Below, in pieces: positions 1 to 7,422 of a stretch of DNA of 14,900 nucleotides. Made by a program: the position numbers and the translations under genes. The first letter of the stretch is position 1. Each line of letters opens with the position of its first letter. Where the stretch lies: NCBI GenBank assembly GCA_905193085.1, contig CAJJNI010000042.1:1-14900 (forward strand), written 5' to 3'. This DNA is from an uncultured Lachnospiraceae bacterium. Its GTDB lineage: Bacteria > Bacillota > Clostridia > Lachnospirales > Lachnospiraceae. Below the pieces are notes generated by a model. The model did not search any database, had not been told where the DNA came from, and saw only the letters and a program-made list of their open reading frames with translations.

Positions 1-12
1 GGATTTATTAAG

Positions 13-1230
13 ATGAAAGAAAAAGTTATTTTAGCTTACTCAGGCGGTCTTGATACTACTGCTATCATTCCGTGGTTACAGGAAAATTATGATTATGATG
101 TTGTATGTGTATGCGCAAATGTAGGACAGGGAAACGAATTAGACGGTCTTGAAGAACGCGCTAAACTTTCAGGTGCAACAAAACTTTATATTGAAGATTT
201 AACTGATGAATTTGTTGATGATTATGTTATTCCAACAGTTCAGGCTAACGCAGTATATGAATATAAATATTTGCTTGGTACTTCTTTTGCAAGACCTGTT
301 ATCGCAAAGAGACTTGTTGAAATTGCAAGAAAAGAAGGCGCTGTTGCAATCTGCCATGGTGCTACAGGTAAAGGTAATGACCAGGTTCGTTTCGAACTTA
401 CAATCAAAGCTTTAGCTCCAGACCTTAAAATTATTGCTCCATGGAGATGCAATGATACATGGAACATGCAGTCACGTGAAGACGAAATTGAATATTGTAA
501 GAAACATGGTATTGATTTACCATTCTCAGCAGATAACAGCTACAGCCGTGACAGAAACTTATGGCACATCAGCCATGAAGGCTTAGAGCTTGAAGACCCT
601 GCAAATGAGCCAAACTATGACCACCTCTTAGTTCTTGGTACAACACCTGAGAAAGCACCTGAAGAAGGTGAATATGTTACAATGACATTCGAAAAAGGTG
701 TACCAAAGACACTTAACGGTGAAGCAATGAAAGCATCTGACATTATCCGTAAGTTAAATGAACTCGGTGGAAAACATGGTATCGGTATCGTTGATATTGT
801 TGAAAACCGTGTTGTTGGCATGAAATCACGTGGTGTTTATGAAACACCTGGCGGAACAATTCTCTTAGAAGCACACAAACAGCTTGAAGAGTTAATTTTA
901 GACCGTGACACATTAGCATACAAACAGCTTGTAGGTCATAAATTTGCAGACCTTGTTTATGAAGGAAAATGGTTCACACCACTTCGTGAAGCACTTCAGG
1001 CATTTGTTGAATCTACTCAGGAGAGAGTAACAGGTGAAGTTAAATTCAAGCTTTACAAAGGCAACATCATCAAAGCCGGAACAACTTCTCCATATTCACT
1101 TTACAGTGAAACTCTTGCAAGCTTTACAACAGGTGAATTATATGACCACCATGATGCAGAAGGCTTTATAAACCTCTTCGGTCTTTCAATGAAAGTCCGT
1201 GCAATGCTTGATGCAAAAAGAGATAAATAA
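13..1230 (+). CDS. argG: Argininosuccinate synthase
   Basis: A 405-residue argininosuccinate synthase. It joins citrulline and aspartate with ATP hydrolysis to AMP and PPi, the penultimate step of arginine synthesis, in the cytoplasm. The N-terminal ATP-pyrophosphatase loop AYSGGLDTT (residues 8-16) is intact. So are the citrulline/aspartate-binding stretch GATGKGNDQVRFEL (about 116-129) and the segment around YSRDRNLWHISHEG (about 177-190). The length is typical of the family and no frameshift is seen. The start ATG lies 12 bases from the window edge, so the promoter, any ARG box and most of the upstream context cannot be judged; only a weak GGAT-like purine stretch is visible upstream. The usual partner argH is not downstream; an ABC-F gene follows after 77 nt. 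Identification is very secure. Confidence 0.97.
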   Translation: MKEKVILAYSGGLDTTAIIPWLQENYDYDVVCVCANVGQGNELDGLEERAKLSGATKLYIEDLTDEFVDDYVIPTVQANAVYEYKYLLGTSFARPVIAKRLVEIARKEGAVAICHGATGKGNDQVRFELTIKALAPDLKIIAPWRCNDTWNMQSREDEIEYCKKHGIDLPFSADNSYSRDRNLWHISHEGLELEDPANEPNYDHLLVLGTTPEKAPEEGEYVTMTFEKGVPKTLNGEAMKASDIIRKLNELGGKHGIGIVDIVENRVVGMKSRGVYETPGGTILLEAHKQLEELILDRDTLAYKQLVGHKFADLVYEGKWFTPLREALQAFVESTQERVTGEVKFKLYKGNIIKAGTTSPYSLYSETLASFTTGELYDHHDAEGFINLFGLSMKVRAMLDAKRDK

Positions 1231-1307
1231 TATTTAATTTTATTTTTTTAGAAAGGTTAAGACAAAGGTGCTGATTGGAATTTTTCAAAAATTGAGGTTA
1301 ACACCGT

Positions 1308-2975
1308 TTGTCCGTAAATATAGATATGATTAGTGCAAATAATGTAACTCTCAGAATTGGAAAAAAAGCTTTATTTGAAGATGTAAACATTAAATTCACA
1401 GAAGGAAACTGCTACGGTCTTATCGGTGCAAACGGTGCCGGTAAATCTACATTTCTTAAGATTTTATCAGGTGAACTTGAGCCAAGTAAAGGTGATGTAA
1501 CAATGGGTCCTAATGAAAGACTTTCATTTTTACAGCAGGACCACTTCAAATATGATGCATATCCTGTACTTGACACTGTAATTATGGGTAATGCCCGCCT
1601 TTATGAAATAATGAAGGAAAAAGATGCCCTTTATGCAAAAGAAGATTTTACAGATGAAGATGGTATCAAAGCAAGTGAGCTTGAAGCTGAATTTGCAACT
1701 ATGGACGGCTGGGAAGCTGAAACTAATGCAGCCATGATTTTAAATGGTCTTGGAATTGATACTTCTATCCATTACTCAATGATGGCTGATTTAAACGGTA
1801 ATGAAAAAGTCAAAGTTTTACTTGCACAGGCTCTTTTTGGAAACCCTGACATTCTTCTTCTCGATGAGCCTACCAACCACCTTGATTTAGACGCAATCGC
1901 ATGGCTTGAAGAATTTCTTATCAACTTTGAAAATACTGTAATTGTCGTTTCCCACGACAGATATTTCTTAAATAAAGTATGTACTCACATTGCAGATATT
2001 GATTATGCCAAAATCCAGTTATACACAGGTAACTATGATTTCTGGTATGAGTCAAGCCAGCTTCTTATTAAACAGATGAAAGAAGCCAACAAAAAGAAAG
2101 AAGAAAAAATCAAAGAATTACAGGACTTCATTTCAAGATTCAGCGCCAATGCTTCAAAATCAAAACAGGCTACTTCAAGAAAAAGAGCTCTTGAAAAAAT
2201 TCAGCTTGATGACATCAGACCTTCAAGCCGTAAATATCCTTATATTGATTTTAAACCAAACAGAGAGATTGGTAACGAGGTATTAACTGTTGAGAATCTT
2301 TCAAAGACAATTGACGGTGTTAAAGTATTAGATAATATTTCTTTCATACTCGGAAGAGAAGACAAAGTCGCTTTCGTAGGAAGCAACGAGCTTGCAATTA
2401 CTACACTCTTTAAAATTCTTGCCGGCGAAATGGAACCTGACGAAGGAAATTATAAATGGGGTGTAACGACAAGCCAGTCTTATTTCCCTAAAGATAATAC
2501 AGAAATTTTTGACTGTGATGATACAATCGTTGACTGGCTTATGCCATTTTCTCCTGAAAAGGACGCAACATATGTTCGTGGTTTCTTAGGCAGAATGTTA
2601 TTTGCCGGTGATGATGGTGTAAAGAAAGTTAAAGTTCTCTCAGGTGGAGAAAAAGTCCGCGTTTTATTATCCAAAATGATGATTTTAGGTTCAAATGTTC
2701 TTATGCTTGATGAACCTACAAACCACCTTGATATGGAATCAATTACAGCACTCAACAACGGACTTATCAAATTCCCTGGTGTTATTTTATTCTCATCACA
2801 CGACCATCAGTTCGTACAAACTACAGCTAACCGTATAATGGAAATTGTTCCAAGCGGTGCTTTAATTGATAAGATGACAACTTACGATGAATATCTTGAA
2901 AGTGACGAGATGGCAAGAAAACGCCAGTCACTTTATGAAGCCGCAAAAGAAGATGAAACTTCAGAAGAAAATTAA
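1308..2975 (+). CDS. ABC-F family ATPase (YbiT-like), one ATP site degenerate
   Basis: A soluble protein with two ABC domains and no membrane segments, typical of ABC-F ribosome-associated ATPases. With a TTG start at 1308 (SD GAGGT at 1294-1298, 9-nt spacing) it has 555 residues. An ATG at 1326 gives MISANNVTLRIG, which aligns exactly with the usual YbiT N-terminus, but it has no SD, so the start is uncertain by six codons. NBD1: Walker A GANGAGKST (40-48), an Arm-like insertion (about 93-140), signature LNGNE (162-166), DEPTNHLD (187-194), SHD. A charged helical interdomain linker spans about 245-325. NBD2: GSNELAITT (358-366) in place of Walker A, signature LSGGE (444-448), DEPTNHLD, SSHD. 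The site pairing NBD1 Walker A with NBD2 signature is therefore intact, and the other is degenerate. The precise role (translation factor or drug resistance) is not shown by the sequence. A flavodoxin-like gene follows 24 nt downstream. Confidence 0.93.
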   Translation: MSVNIDMISANNVTLRIGKKALFEDVNIKFTEGNCYGLIGANGAGKSTFLKILSGELEPSKGDVTMGPNERLSFLQQDHFKYDAYPVLDTVIMGNARLYEIMKEKDALYAKEDFTDEDGIKASELEAEFATMDGWEAETNAAMILNGLGIDTSIHYSMMADLNGNEKVKVLLAQALFGNPDILLLDEPTNHLDLDAIAWLEEFLINFENTVIVVSHDRYFLNKVCTHIADIDYAKIQLYTGNYDFWYESSQLLIKQMKEANKKKEEKIKELQDFISRFSANASKSKQATSRKRALEKIQLDDIRPSSRKYPYIDFKPNREIGNEVLTVENLSKTIDGVKVLDNISFILGREDKVAFVGSNELAITTLFKILAGEMEPDEGNYKWGVTTSQSYFPKDNTEIFDCDDTIVDWLMPFSPEKDATYVRGFLGRMLFAGDDGVKKVKVLSGGEKVRVLLSKMMILGSNVLMLDEPTNHLDMESITALNNGLIKFPGVILFSSHDHQFVQTTANRIMEIVPSGALIDKMTTYDEYLESDEMARKRQSLYEAAKEDETSEEN

Positions 2976-2985
2976 ATCAGCAATC

Positions 2986-2992
2986 AGGAGGA
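2986..2992 (+). promoter_or_regulatory. Strong ribosome binding site of the flavodoxin-like gene
   Basis: AGGAGGA lies 7 nt before the ATG at 3000, inside the 24-nt gap after the ABC-F stop codon. It fixes the start of the downstream gene and indicates independent, efficient translation of it from the same mRNA. Confidence 0.8.
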
Positions 2993-2999
2993 CTTAATT

Positions 3000-3428
3000 A
3001 TGAATGGAATTCTTGTATACGCAAACAAAAAAGGCCATGCAAAAAAAACTGCCACTACTATGTCAAAAATGCTTAATCTGCCTGTATATTCAGTAGATGA
3101 GACACCTGACTTATCAGAAGTTGACTGTCTGTGTCTTGTAGGCGAATTAAAAAACGGCGAGACTATGCCTGAAATGGTATCTTATGTAAGCAAACTACCG
3201 TCCGGTGCTGTTAAAATGGCCGCTATCATCACATGCAGCGCTCATACAGATTCCAGCCAGACTATGCTGAAAACTCTTTTATCACAGAAAAATATCGAGG
3301 TAAATGGGGAAAGTGTATGTATGTCACAGGAACTCTTAATTTTCGGTCTTGGACACCCTAACAAATCAGATTTTGAAAGATGCGCCCGCTATTTAAAAGG
3401 TGTTCTTGGTATTCCTATCTATGGCTAA
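3000..3428 (+). CDS. Small flavodoxin-fold-like protein, function unknown
   Basis: A 142-residue soluble protein with no signal peptide or membrane segment. The start ILVYANKKGHAKKTATTMSKML resembles the first strand, loop and helix of flavodoxins. A hydrophobic strand DCLCLVGEL (about 42-50), a strand AAIITCSAH (about 75-83) and a C-terminal segment IFGLGHPNKSDFERCARYLKG are laid out as in short flavodoxin-family proteins. The usual phosphate-binding loop (T/S-x-T-G-x-T) is not conserved: the loop reads ANKKGHAK, so FMN binding is doubtful. There is no CxxC or Fe-S motif. It is probably co-transcribed with the ABC-F gene (24-nt gap) and followed by a terminator. I infer the fold from pattern only and assign no reaction. 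The coding call is secure; the family call is moderate. Confidence 0.75.
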   Translation: MNGILVYANKKGHAKKTATTMSKMLNLPVYSVDETPDLSEVDCLCLVGELKNGETMPEMVSYVSKLPSGAVKMAAIITCSAHTDSSQTMLKTLLSQKNIEVNGESVCMSQELLIFGLGHPNKSDFERCARYLKGVLGIPIYG

Positions 3429-3443
3429 AATACAAAAATGATG

Positions 3444-3463
3444 TTTGGGTCAAAAGTCCCAAA
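3444..3463 (+). other. Small hairpin downstream of the flavodoxin-like gene
   Basis: TTTGGG (3444-3449) and CCCAAA (3458-3463) form a 6-bp stem with an 8-nt loop, 16 nt after the stop codon. No T-run follows directly, so it is not a convincing terminator by itself; the strong terminator lies just beyond. Confidence 0.35.
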
Positions 3464-3485
3464 TTATTAAAAATCCAATGGTAAT

Positions 3486-3541
3486 AAAAAAGATTATCCG
3501 ATAGAAAACTTATTTATAAGCTCCTATGGATAATCTTTTTT
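3486..3541. terminator. Bidirectional intrinsic terminator between convergent genes
   Basis: AAAAAAGATTATCC (3486-3499) and GGATAATCTTTTTT (3528-3541) form a perfect 14-bp inverted repeat. Inside it are further short complements: ATAG/CTAT, and CTTAT/ATAAG around 3509-3520. The T-rich arm follows the stem on both strands, so it can end transcripts from the plus-strand ABC-F operon and from the minus-strand transporter gene. The stop codon of the transporter (3540-3542) sits inside the stem arm, so the terminator overlaps that gene. Confidence 0.85.
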
Positions 3542-4700
3542 ATAAATATGCACGGTCTATTTCTACAACTGTATAATAATTTTCTCCCAATAATTCTTTT
3601 ACACCTATTGAAATTTCATTTTTCAATTCTTCATCTGTCATACGGAACTTACACGGTACAACCGTATCAAAAATAAGGTTCGTATGTGTAGCACCAACAA
3701 CCATTCTGAAATCATGAATTGACAGATTTTTATCTATAAGCCTTACGATAGCCATCACTTCACTTTTAACCTTATTTACTTTCTCATCCTTAGTAACGAT
3801 AGGGTCCATATGAATCGTAGCCACACAGCCTAATTTTCGTCTTAAATCATGTTCTATATTGTCTATGACATCGTGTATCTCAATAATTTCTGAATCCGCT
3901 GACACTTCCGCATGAAGAGAAATCATCTTACGCCCCGGACCATAATCATGAACAATTAAATCATGAATACCACACACTTCATCATGACTTAATACAATAT
4001 CGTAAATTTTACGGACAAATTCTTTATCAGGTCTTTGTCCGAGCAATGGACCTATTGTCTCTTTCATTGCTCCAATTCCCGCATACAAAATAAATAATCC
4101 AACCAAAACACCGCAATATCCGTCTATATGTAAATCAGTGTAATAACCGACAATTGTACTGACAAATACTGCACTTGTAGCAACCGTATCTCCCATACTG
4201 TCAATTGATGTTGCCATCATTGCCGCTGAATTAATTTTGCTACCGATTTTTCTATTGTAAAATGCCATATATGCTTTTACAAACACAGATACTACAAGTA
4301 TTATAACAATAAGGACAGAACAGGTTGTCTCTTCCGGATGAATTATTTTTGAAATGGAATCCCTTATAAGTTCATAAGCCATCAAAAGTATAATAACCGA
4401 TACTGCAAGACCTGATATATACTCGATTCTTCCATGTCCAAACGGATGCTCTGTATCGGGTTTTTGTCCGGCAAGCTTTAACCCGACCAGTGTGATAACT
4501 GAAGAACCTGCATCAGAAAGATTATTAAATGCATCTGCTACAATTGCAATTGAATTACTTATTGTACCGGCAATAAATTTTCCGGCAAAAAGGCACAGAT
4601 TAAGAAAAATACCGACACAACTACATAATATGCCATATTCCTGACGAATTATACTGTCATCTTTGCTTTTTACAAAGTATTTTGCCAACCAAGTTACCAT
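3540..4700 (-). CDS. Cation diffusion facilitator (CDF) efflux transporter, possibly Mn/Fe type
   Basis: A 386-residue membrane transporter of the CDF family, which exports divalent metals against proton influx. Six hydrophobic segments lie at about 24-46, 49-72, 94-112, 128-148, 164-184 and 195-215. The family motif HPFGHGR is at 85-91, and a cytoplasmic dimerisation domain spans about 222-300. A further domain of about 85 residues (301-386) extends it, as in longer Firmicute members. The transport-site residues appear to be N59 and D63 in segment 2, and D167 and D171 in segment 5. The absence of the segment-5 histidine typical of zinc transporters hints at Mn or Fe, which is an inference. 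The start ATG has GGAGAGGG 11 nt upstream. The gene ends inside a bidirectional terminator. A 29-bp element shared with the upstream neighbour lies 55 nt before the start. Confidence 0.93.
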   Translation of the reverse strand: MVTWLAKYFVKSKDDSIIRQEYGILCSCVGIFLNLCLFAGKFIAGTISNSIAIVADAFNNLSDAGSSVITLVGLKLAGQKPDTEHPFGHGRIEYISGLAVSVIILLMAYELIRDSISKIIHPEETTCSVLIVIILVVSVFVKAYMAFYNRKIGSKINSAAMMATSIDSMGDTVATSAVFVSTIVGYYTDLHIDGYCGVLVGLFILYAGIGAMKETIGPLLGQRPDKEFVRKIYDIVLSHDEVCGIHDLIVHDYGPGRKMISLHAEVSADSEIIEIHDVIDNIEHDLRRKLGCVATIHMDPIVTKDEKVNKVKSEVMAIVRLIDKNLSIHDFRMVVGATHTNLIFDTVVPCKFRMTDEELKNEISIGVKELLGENYYTVVEIDRAYL

Positions 4701-4754
4701 ATAAAATTATACCCTCTCCATACAACTTCTGTTTTTACAAACAACTTCCACTGT

Positions 4755-4783
4755 AAACAAAATGAGATTATTTTCGTGCATTT
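4755..4783 (-). repeat. 29-bp element, copy 1 (upstream of CDF gene)
   Basis: On the plus strand this copy begins AAACAAAATGAGATTATTTT and ends CGTGCATTT. It matches the copy at 5129-5157 at 26 of 29 positions. It lies 55-83 nt upstream of the transporter start, in the transcription direction of that gene. The core has imperfect dyad symmetry (AAAA near one end, TTTT near the other). It is a candidate operator or shared leader element. Confidence 0.6.
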
Positions 4784-4815
4784 GCTCAGTTATAGTTATT
4801 AACTTAACATTTTTA

Positions 4816-5094
4816 CTATCTTAAAACAAATAAAAGTGAACTTAAAAATATAATTACTGCACACACAATACAAAGTACAGCAGCGACCTTACGCGTCTTA
4901 TATAACTGCATTGCCTGAATAAGCAGCAAAAGTCCCAGCAGCGGCACACAGATATTTGATGCCTTATCATAAATACCTGACATCTGCAAAACAGCAAATA
5001 TGACAATTATAAATGACAGGCACAGACTGATTATTGTTATTCTTTTTTCCTGAGGTGATTTTTCGTCCCAATCCGGGTTAGATTTTATATTCAT
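4816..5094 (-). CDS. Small membrane protein of unknown function
   Basis: Start chosen at the ATG at 5094 (MNIKSNPDWDEK) because GAGGAG (5104-5109) lies 9 nt upstream. The open frame extends to a TTG at 5130 and another ATG at 5115, neither as well supported; 5130 would also put the start inside the repeated regulatory element. The 92-residue product has a short charged cytosol-type N-terminus and three hydrophobic segments. These run roughly from the ITIISLCLSF stretch, through VPLLGLLLLIQAM, to VLCIVCAVIIF, and the protein ends in LFVLR. It contains no catalytic motif, metal ligand cluster or lipobox. It lies 115 nt upstream of the transporter gene on the same strand and shares a 29-bp upstream element with it, suggesting co-regulation. 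I do not recognise the family with confidence. Confidence 0.75.
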   Translation of the reverse strand: MNIKSNPDWDEKSPQEKRITIISLCLSFIIVIFAVLQMSGIYDKASNICVPLLGLLLLIQAMQLYKTRKVAAVLCIVCAVIIFLSSLLFVLR

Positions 5095-5128
5095 TTGTGA
5101 TTTCTCCTCATGCATATTTAAACTTTGC

Positions 5129-5157
5129 AAACAAAATAAGATTATTTTTGTACATTT
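5129..5157 (-). repeat. 29-bp element, copy 2 (upstream of small membrane protein gene)
   Basis: This copy begins AAACAAAATAAGATTATTTT and ends TGTACATTT on the plus strand. It differs from copy 1 at three positions, all transitions (G/A, C/T, G/A). It lies 35-63 nt upstream of the start at 5094. An extra 11-bp match, ACTGTAAACAA, occurs at the edge of copy 1 (4750-4760) and again at 5192-5202. Confidence 0.6.
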
Positions 5158-5220
5158 TTCTACATTTACACATTCATGTAATTAATTTAAAACTGTAAAC
5201 AATTAAATTTCAAATATGTT

Positions 5221-5469
5221 TTATTTTTTCATAAATGCATTAATAGGGTTAATATTTTTTGCCATTTCTACAATTGTATTCTCTTCACTTCTGATATATG
5301 TCTCAAGCACAGCTATTTCTTCTTCTGAAAAGCCTTTATTATATATTATTTTTTTATCTGGCAGTGTTGCCTCTGCAATCTTATCATCTTCTGCAAACTG
5401 GACATAAATATGCTTTTGACCATTCTTTTTAACAACTGATGACACTGACATTTTTACATTTTCACCCAT
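5221..5469 (-). CDS. Small conserved-looking hypothetical protein downstream of prfA
   Basis: An 82-residue soluble protein starting at the ATG at 5469, with AAGGAA at 5477-5482 (7-nt spacing) placed against the prfA stop codon at 5485-5487. That spacing suggests translational coupling and membership of the prmC-prfA operon. The N-terminal half (MSVSSVVKKNGQKHIYVQFAEDD) looks like a short beta-strand pair. The C-terminal half, after YNKGFSEEEIAVLETYI, is probably helical and ends NPINAFMKK. A second ATG at codon 7 is possible but has a poorer SD. There are no Cys, membrane segments or known motifs. I do not recognise the family. Good codon periodicity, SD and operon position make it a real gene. 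No terminator is visible in the 126 nt that follow. Confidence 0.75.
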   Translation of the reverse strand: MGENVKMSVSSVVKKNGQKHIYVQFAEDDKIAEATLPDKKIIYNKGFSEEEIAVLETYIRSEENTIVEMAKNINPINAFMKK

Positions 5470-5484
5470 ATTACCATTCCTTTG

Positions 5485-6561
5485 TTACTGCTGTTCATTC
5501 ATTTTTGCAAGCTTGGCATTCTGGTCCGCAATCATACATGCATCTAATATTTCCTGTATATCACCATTCATAATCTTATCTAATTTGTACAAAGTAAGAT
5601 TAATTCTGTGGTCTGTAACACGCCCCTGTGGGAAATTGTATGTTCTGATTTTTTCTGAACGGTCACCTGTACCAATCTGGCTTCTTCTTGCTGCTGATTC
5701 TGCGTCCTGCTGCTTTTGCAGTTCCAAATCATACAACTTAGTACGCAAAAGTGCGAATGCCTTTGCCTTATTCTGAAGCTGTGACTTTTCTGTCTGGCTG
5801 TATATAACTATACCTGTAGGATAATGTGTAAGTCGTACAGCGGAATCTGTTGTATTTACACACTGTCCACCATTTCCTGATGCTCTCATGACATCAATTC
5901 TTATATCTTTTTCATCAATCTGTACATCAACCTCTTCTGCTTCTGGCATTACTGCAACTGTTATTGTTGAAGTATGGATTCTTCCGGCAGATTCTGTCTC
6001 AGGTACTCTCTGTACACGATGTACTCCTGATTCATATTTCATTTTAGAATAAGCATTTGCACCTTTAATCATAAAGTTTACTGATTTCATACCGCCAATG
6101 CCAATTTCTTCTACTTCCATTGTCTCTACTTTCCATCTCTGGCTCTCAGCATAATGAACATACATTCGATAAATCTCTGCTGCAAATAATGCAGCCTCGT
6201 CACCGCCTGCACCTGCACGAATTTCGACAATTACATTCTTATCATCATTAGGGTCTTTTGGAAGAAGCAAAATCTTTAACTCTTTTTCTAACTCGTCTAT
6301 TCTTGCTTTTGACTCATTCATTTCTTCTTTGGCAAGCTCGCGCATTTCTTCATCGCTTTCTTCCTCTAAAATAGCGAGACTATCTTCAACAGACTGTTTA
6401 CATTTCTTGTATTCTGTATACGCATCTACGATAGGCTGTAAATCATTCTGTTCCTTCATAAGCTTACGGAATCTTTCCTGGTTATTGACTACTGTAGGTT
6501 CATTAAGTTCACTTAAAATCTCCTCAAAACGAATAAGCAAATCTTCTAATTTATCAAACAT
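5485..6561 (-). CDS. prfA: Peptide chain release factor 1 (RF1)
   Basis: A 358-residue class I release factor that recognises UAA and UAG in the ribosomal A site and triggers peptide release. The start is the ATG at 6561 (MFDKLEDLLIRFEEIL, the normal RF1 N-terminus) with GGAGG at 6570-6574, 8 nt upstream. A longer reading from a TTG at 6576 would add five residues and overlap prmC, and is not needed. The anticodon-like PxT motif is PET (187-189, in RVPETESAGR), which marks RF1 rather than RF2. The catalytic GGQ motif is at 231-233 within ASGNGGQCVNTTDSAV; its glutamine is the target of the prmC product encoded immediately upstream. No programmed frameshift is seen. It is separated from prmC by one base, so the two are translationally coupled. 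Confidence 0.97.
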   Translation of the reverse strand: MFDKLEDLLIRFEEILSELNEPTVVNNQERFRKLMKEQNDLQPIVDAYTEYKKCKQSVEDSLAILEEESDEEMRELAKEEMNESKARIDELEKELKILLLPKDPNDDKNVIVEIRAGAGGDEAALFAAEIYRMYVHYAESQRWKVETMEVEEIGIGGMKSVNFMIKGANAYSKMKYESGVHRVQRVPETESAGRIHTSTITVAVMPEAEEVDVQIDEKDIRIDVMRASGNGGQCVNTTDSAVRLTHYPTGIVIYSQTEKSQLQNKAKAFALLRTKLYDLELQKQQDAESAARRSQIGTGDRSEKIRTYNFPQGRVTDHRINLTLYKLDKIMNGDIQEILDACMIADQNAKLAKMNEQQ

Positions 6562-6562
6562 A

Positions 6563-7405
6563 TTATTTTCCTCCAATTACAATTCTGTTAAGACCGGACA
6601 TATCTTTTAAAACCTGTATATCCTTAAAATGTGCTGTCTTTAACATATTGGTTATATCATCAGCCTGATTGAAGCCGATTTCAAAAATCACTTTTCCATC
6701 AGGCTTTAAATATTTATTACTTTCTTCTATTATTTTTCTATAAAAAAACAAACCATCTTCTTTTCCGTCTAAAGCAAGCTTTGGTTCGTAATCTTTAACT
6801 TCACTCATAAGTAAATCAATTTCCGCAGTTTCTATATAAGGCGGATTTGAAATAATTAAATCATACCGCTTATTACTTAGTGCAGCAAACAAATCTGACT
6901 TATAGAATGTTACATCAGCATTTAAATCTGCCGCATTCCTCCTTGCAATATGAAGCGCAGCATCAGATATATCAACCGCATCTACATCACAATCTGTATT
7001 TCTCAATTTAAAAGAAATCGCTATACAGCCTGAACCGGTACACATATCACAAACATTATAATTCCCGGATTTTTGTTTATTTACAAGCTTCTCAGCCTCT
7101 AAAACAAGAAGTTCTGTCTCCGGTCTTGGCACAAGCACCGACTCATCAACATAGAAATCATATTGCAGAAAAGACTGGACATTAGTTATGTACTGCAGTG
7201 GATAATGTGATGCTCTTTTATTTATTACTTCAATATATTTTTCAGACTGATTATTATCAACTTCTTTATCAGGATATAAAAAATACTGTGTTCTGTTAAT
7301 GCCCGTAATATATTCAAATAAATTCCATGCATCAATCCCGGCCTCACCAATGCCGTTTTTTTCTAATATATCACACCCATATTTAAGAGTCTCTTTTATT
7401 GTCAT
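6563..7405 (-). CDS. prmC: Peptide chain release factor N5-glutamine methyltransferase
   Basis: A 280-residue SAM-dependent methyltransferase that modifies the glutamine of the release-factor GGQ motif. The N-terminal helical domain (about 1-90) is followed by RPETE (94-98), SAM-binding motif I CDMCTGSGCIAIS (119-131), an acidic ribose-binding stretch DAVDIS (142-147) and the diagnostic NPPY (187-190, in SNPPYIE) that holds the substrate amide. The start ATG has AGAGGT about 6 nt upstream. The stop codon is one base from the prfA ATG, and the prfA SD lies inside the last codons. This is the classic prmC-prfA pair. A hairpin occupies the 63-nt gap to the upstream DUF1385 gene. Length is normal. 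Confidence 0.96.
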   Translation of the reverse strand: MTIKETLKYGCDILEKNGIGEAGIDAWNLFEYITGINRTQYFLYPDKEVDNNQSEKYIEVINKRASHYPLQYITNVQSFLQYDFYVDESVLVPRPETELLVLEAEKLVNKQKSGNYNVCDMCTGSGCIAISFKLRNTDCDVDAVDISDAALHIARRNAADLNADVTFYKSDLFAALSNKRYDLIISNPPYIETAEIDLLMSEVKDYEPKLALDGKEDGLFFYRKIIEESNKYLKPDGKVIFEIGFNQADDITNMLKTAHFKDIQVLKDMSGLNRIVIGGK

Positions 7406-7422
7406 ATTGTACCTCTTAACCG

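Noticed and set aside
4706..4711. Perfect TATAAT just before the transporter ATG
   Set aside because: It lies between the SD and the start codon, so it cannot be the -10 of that gene's promoter; chance in AT-rich DNA.
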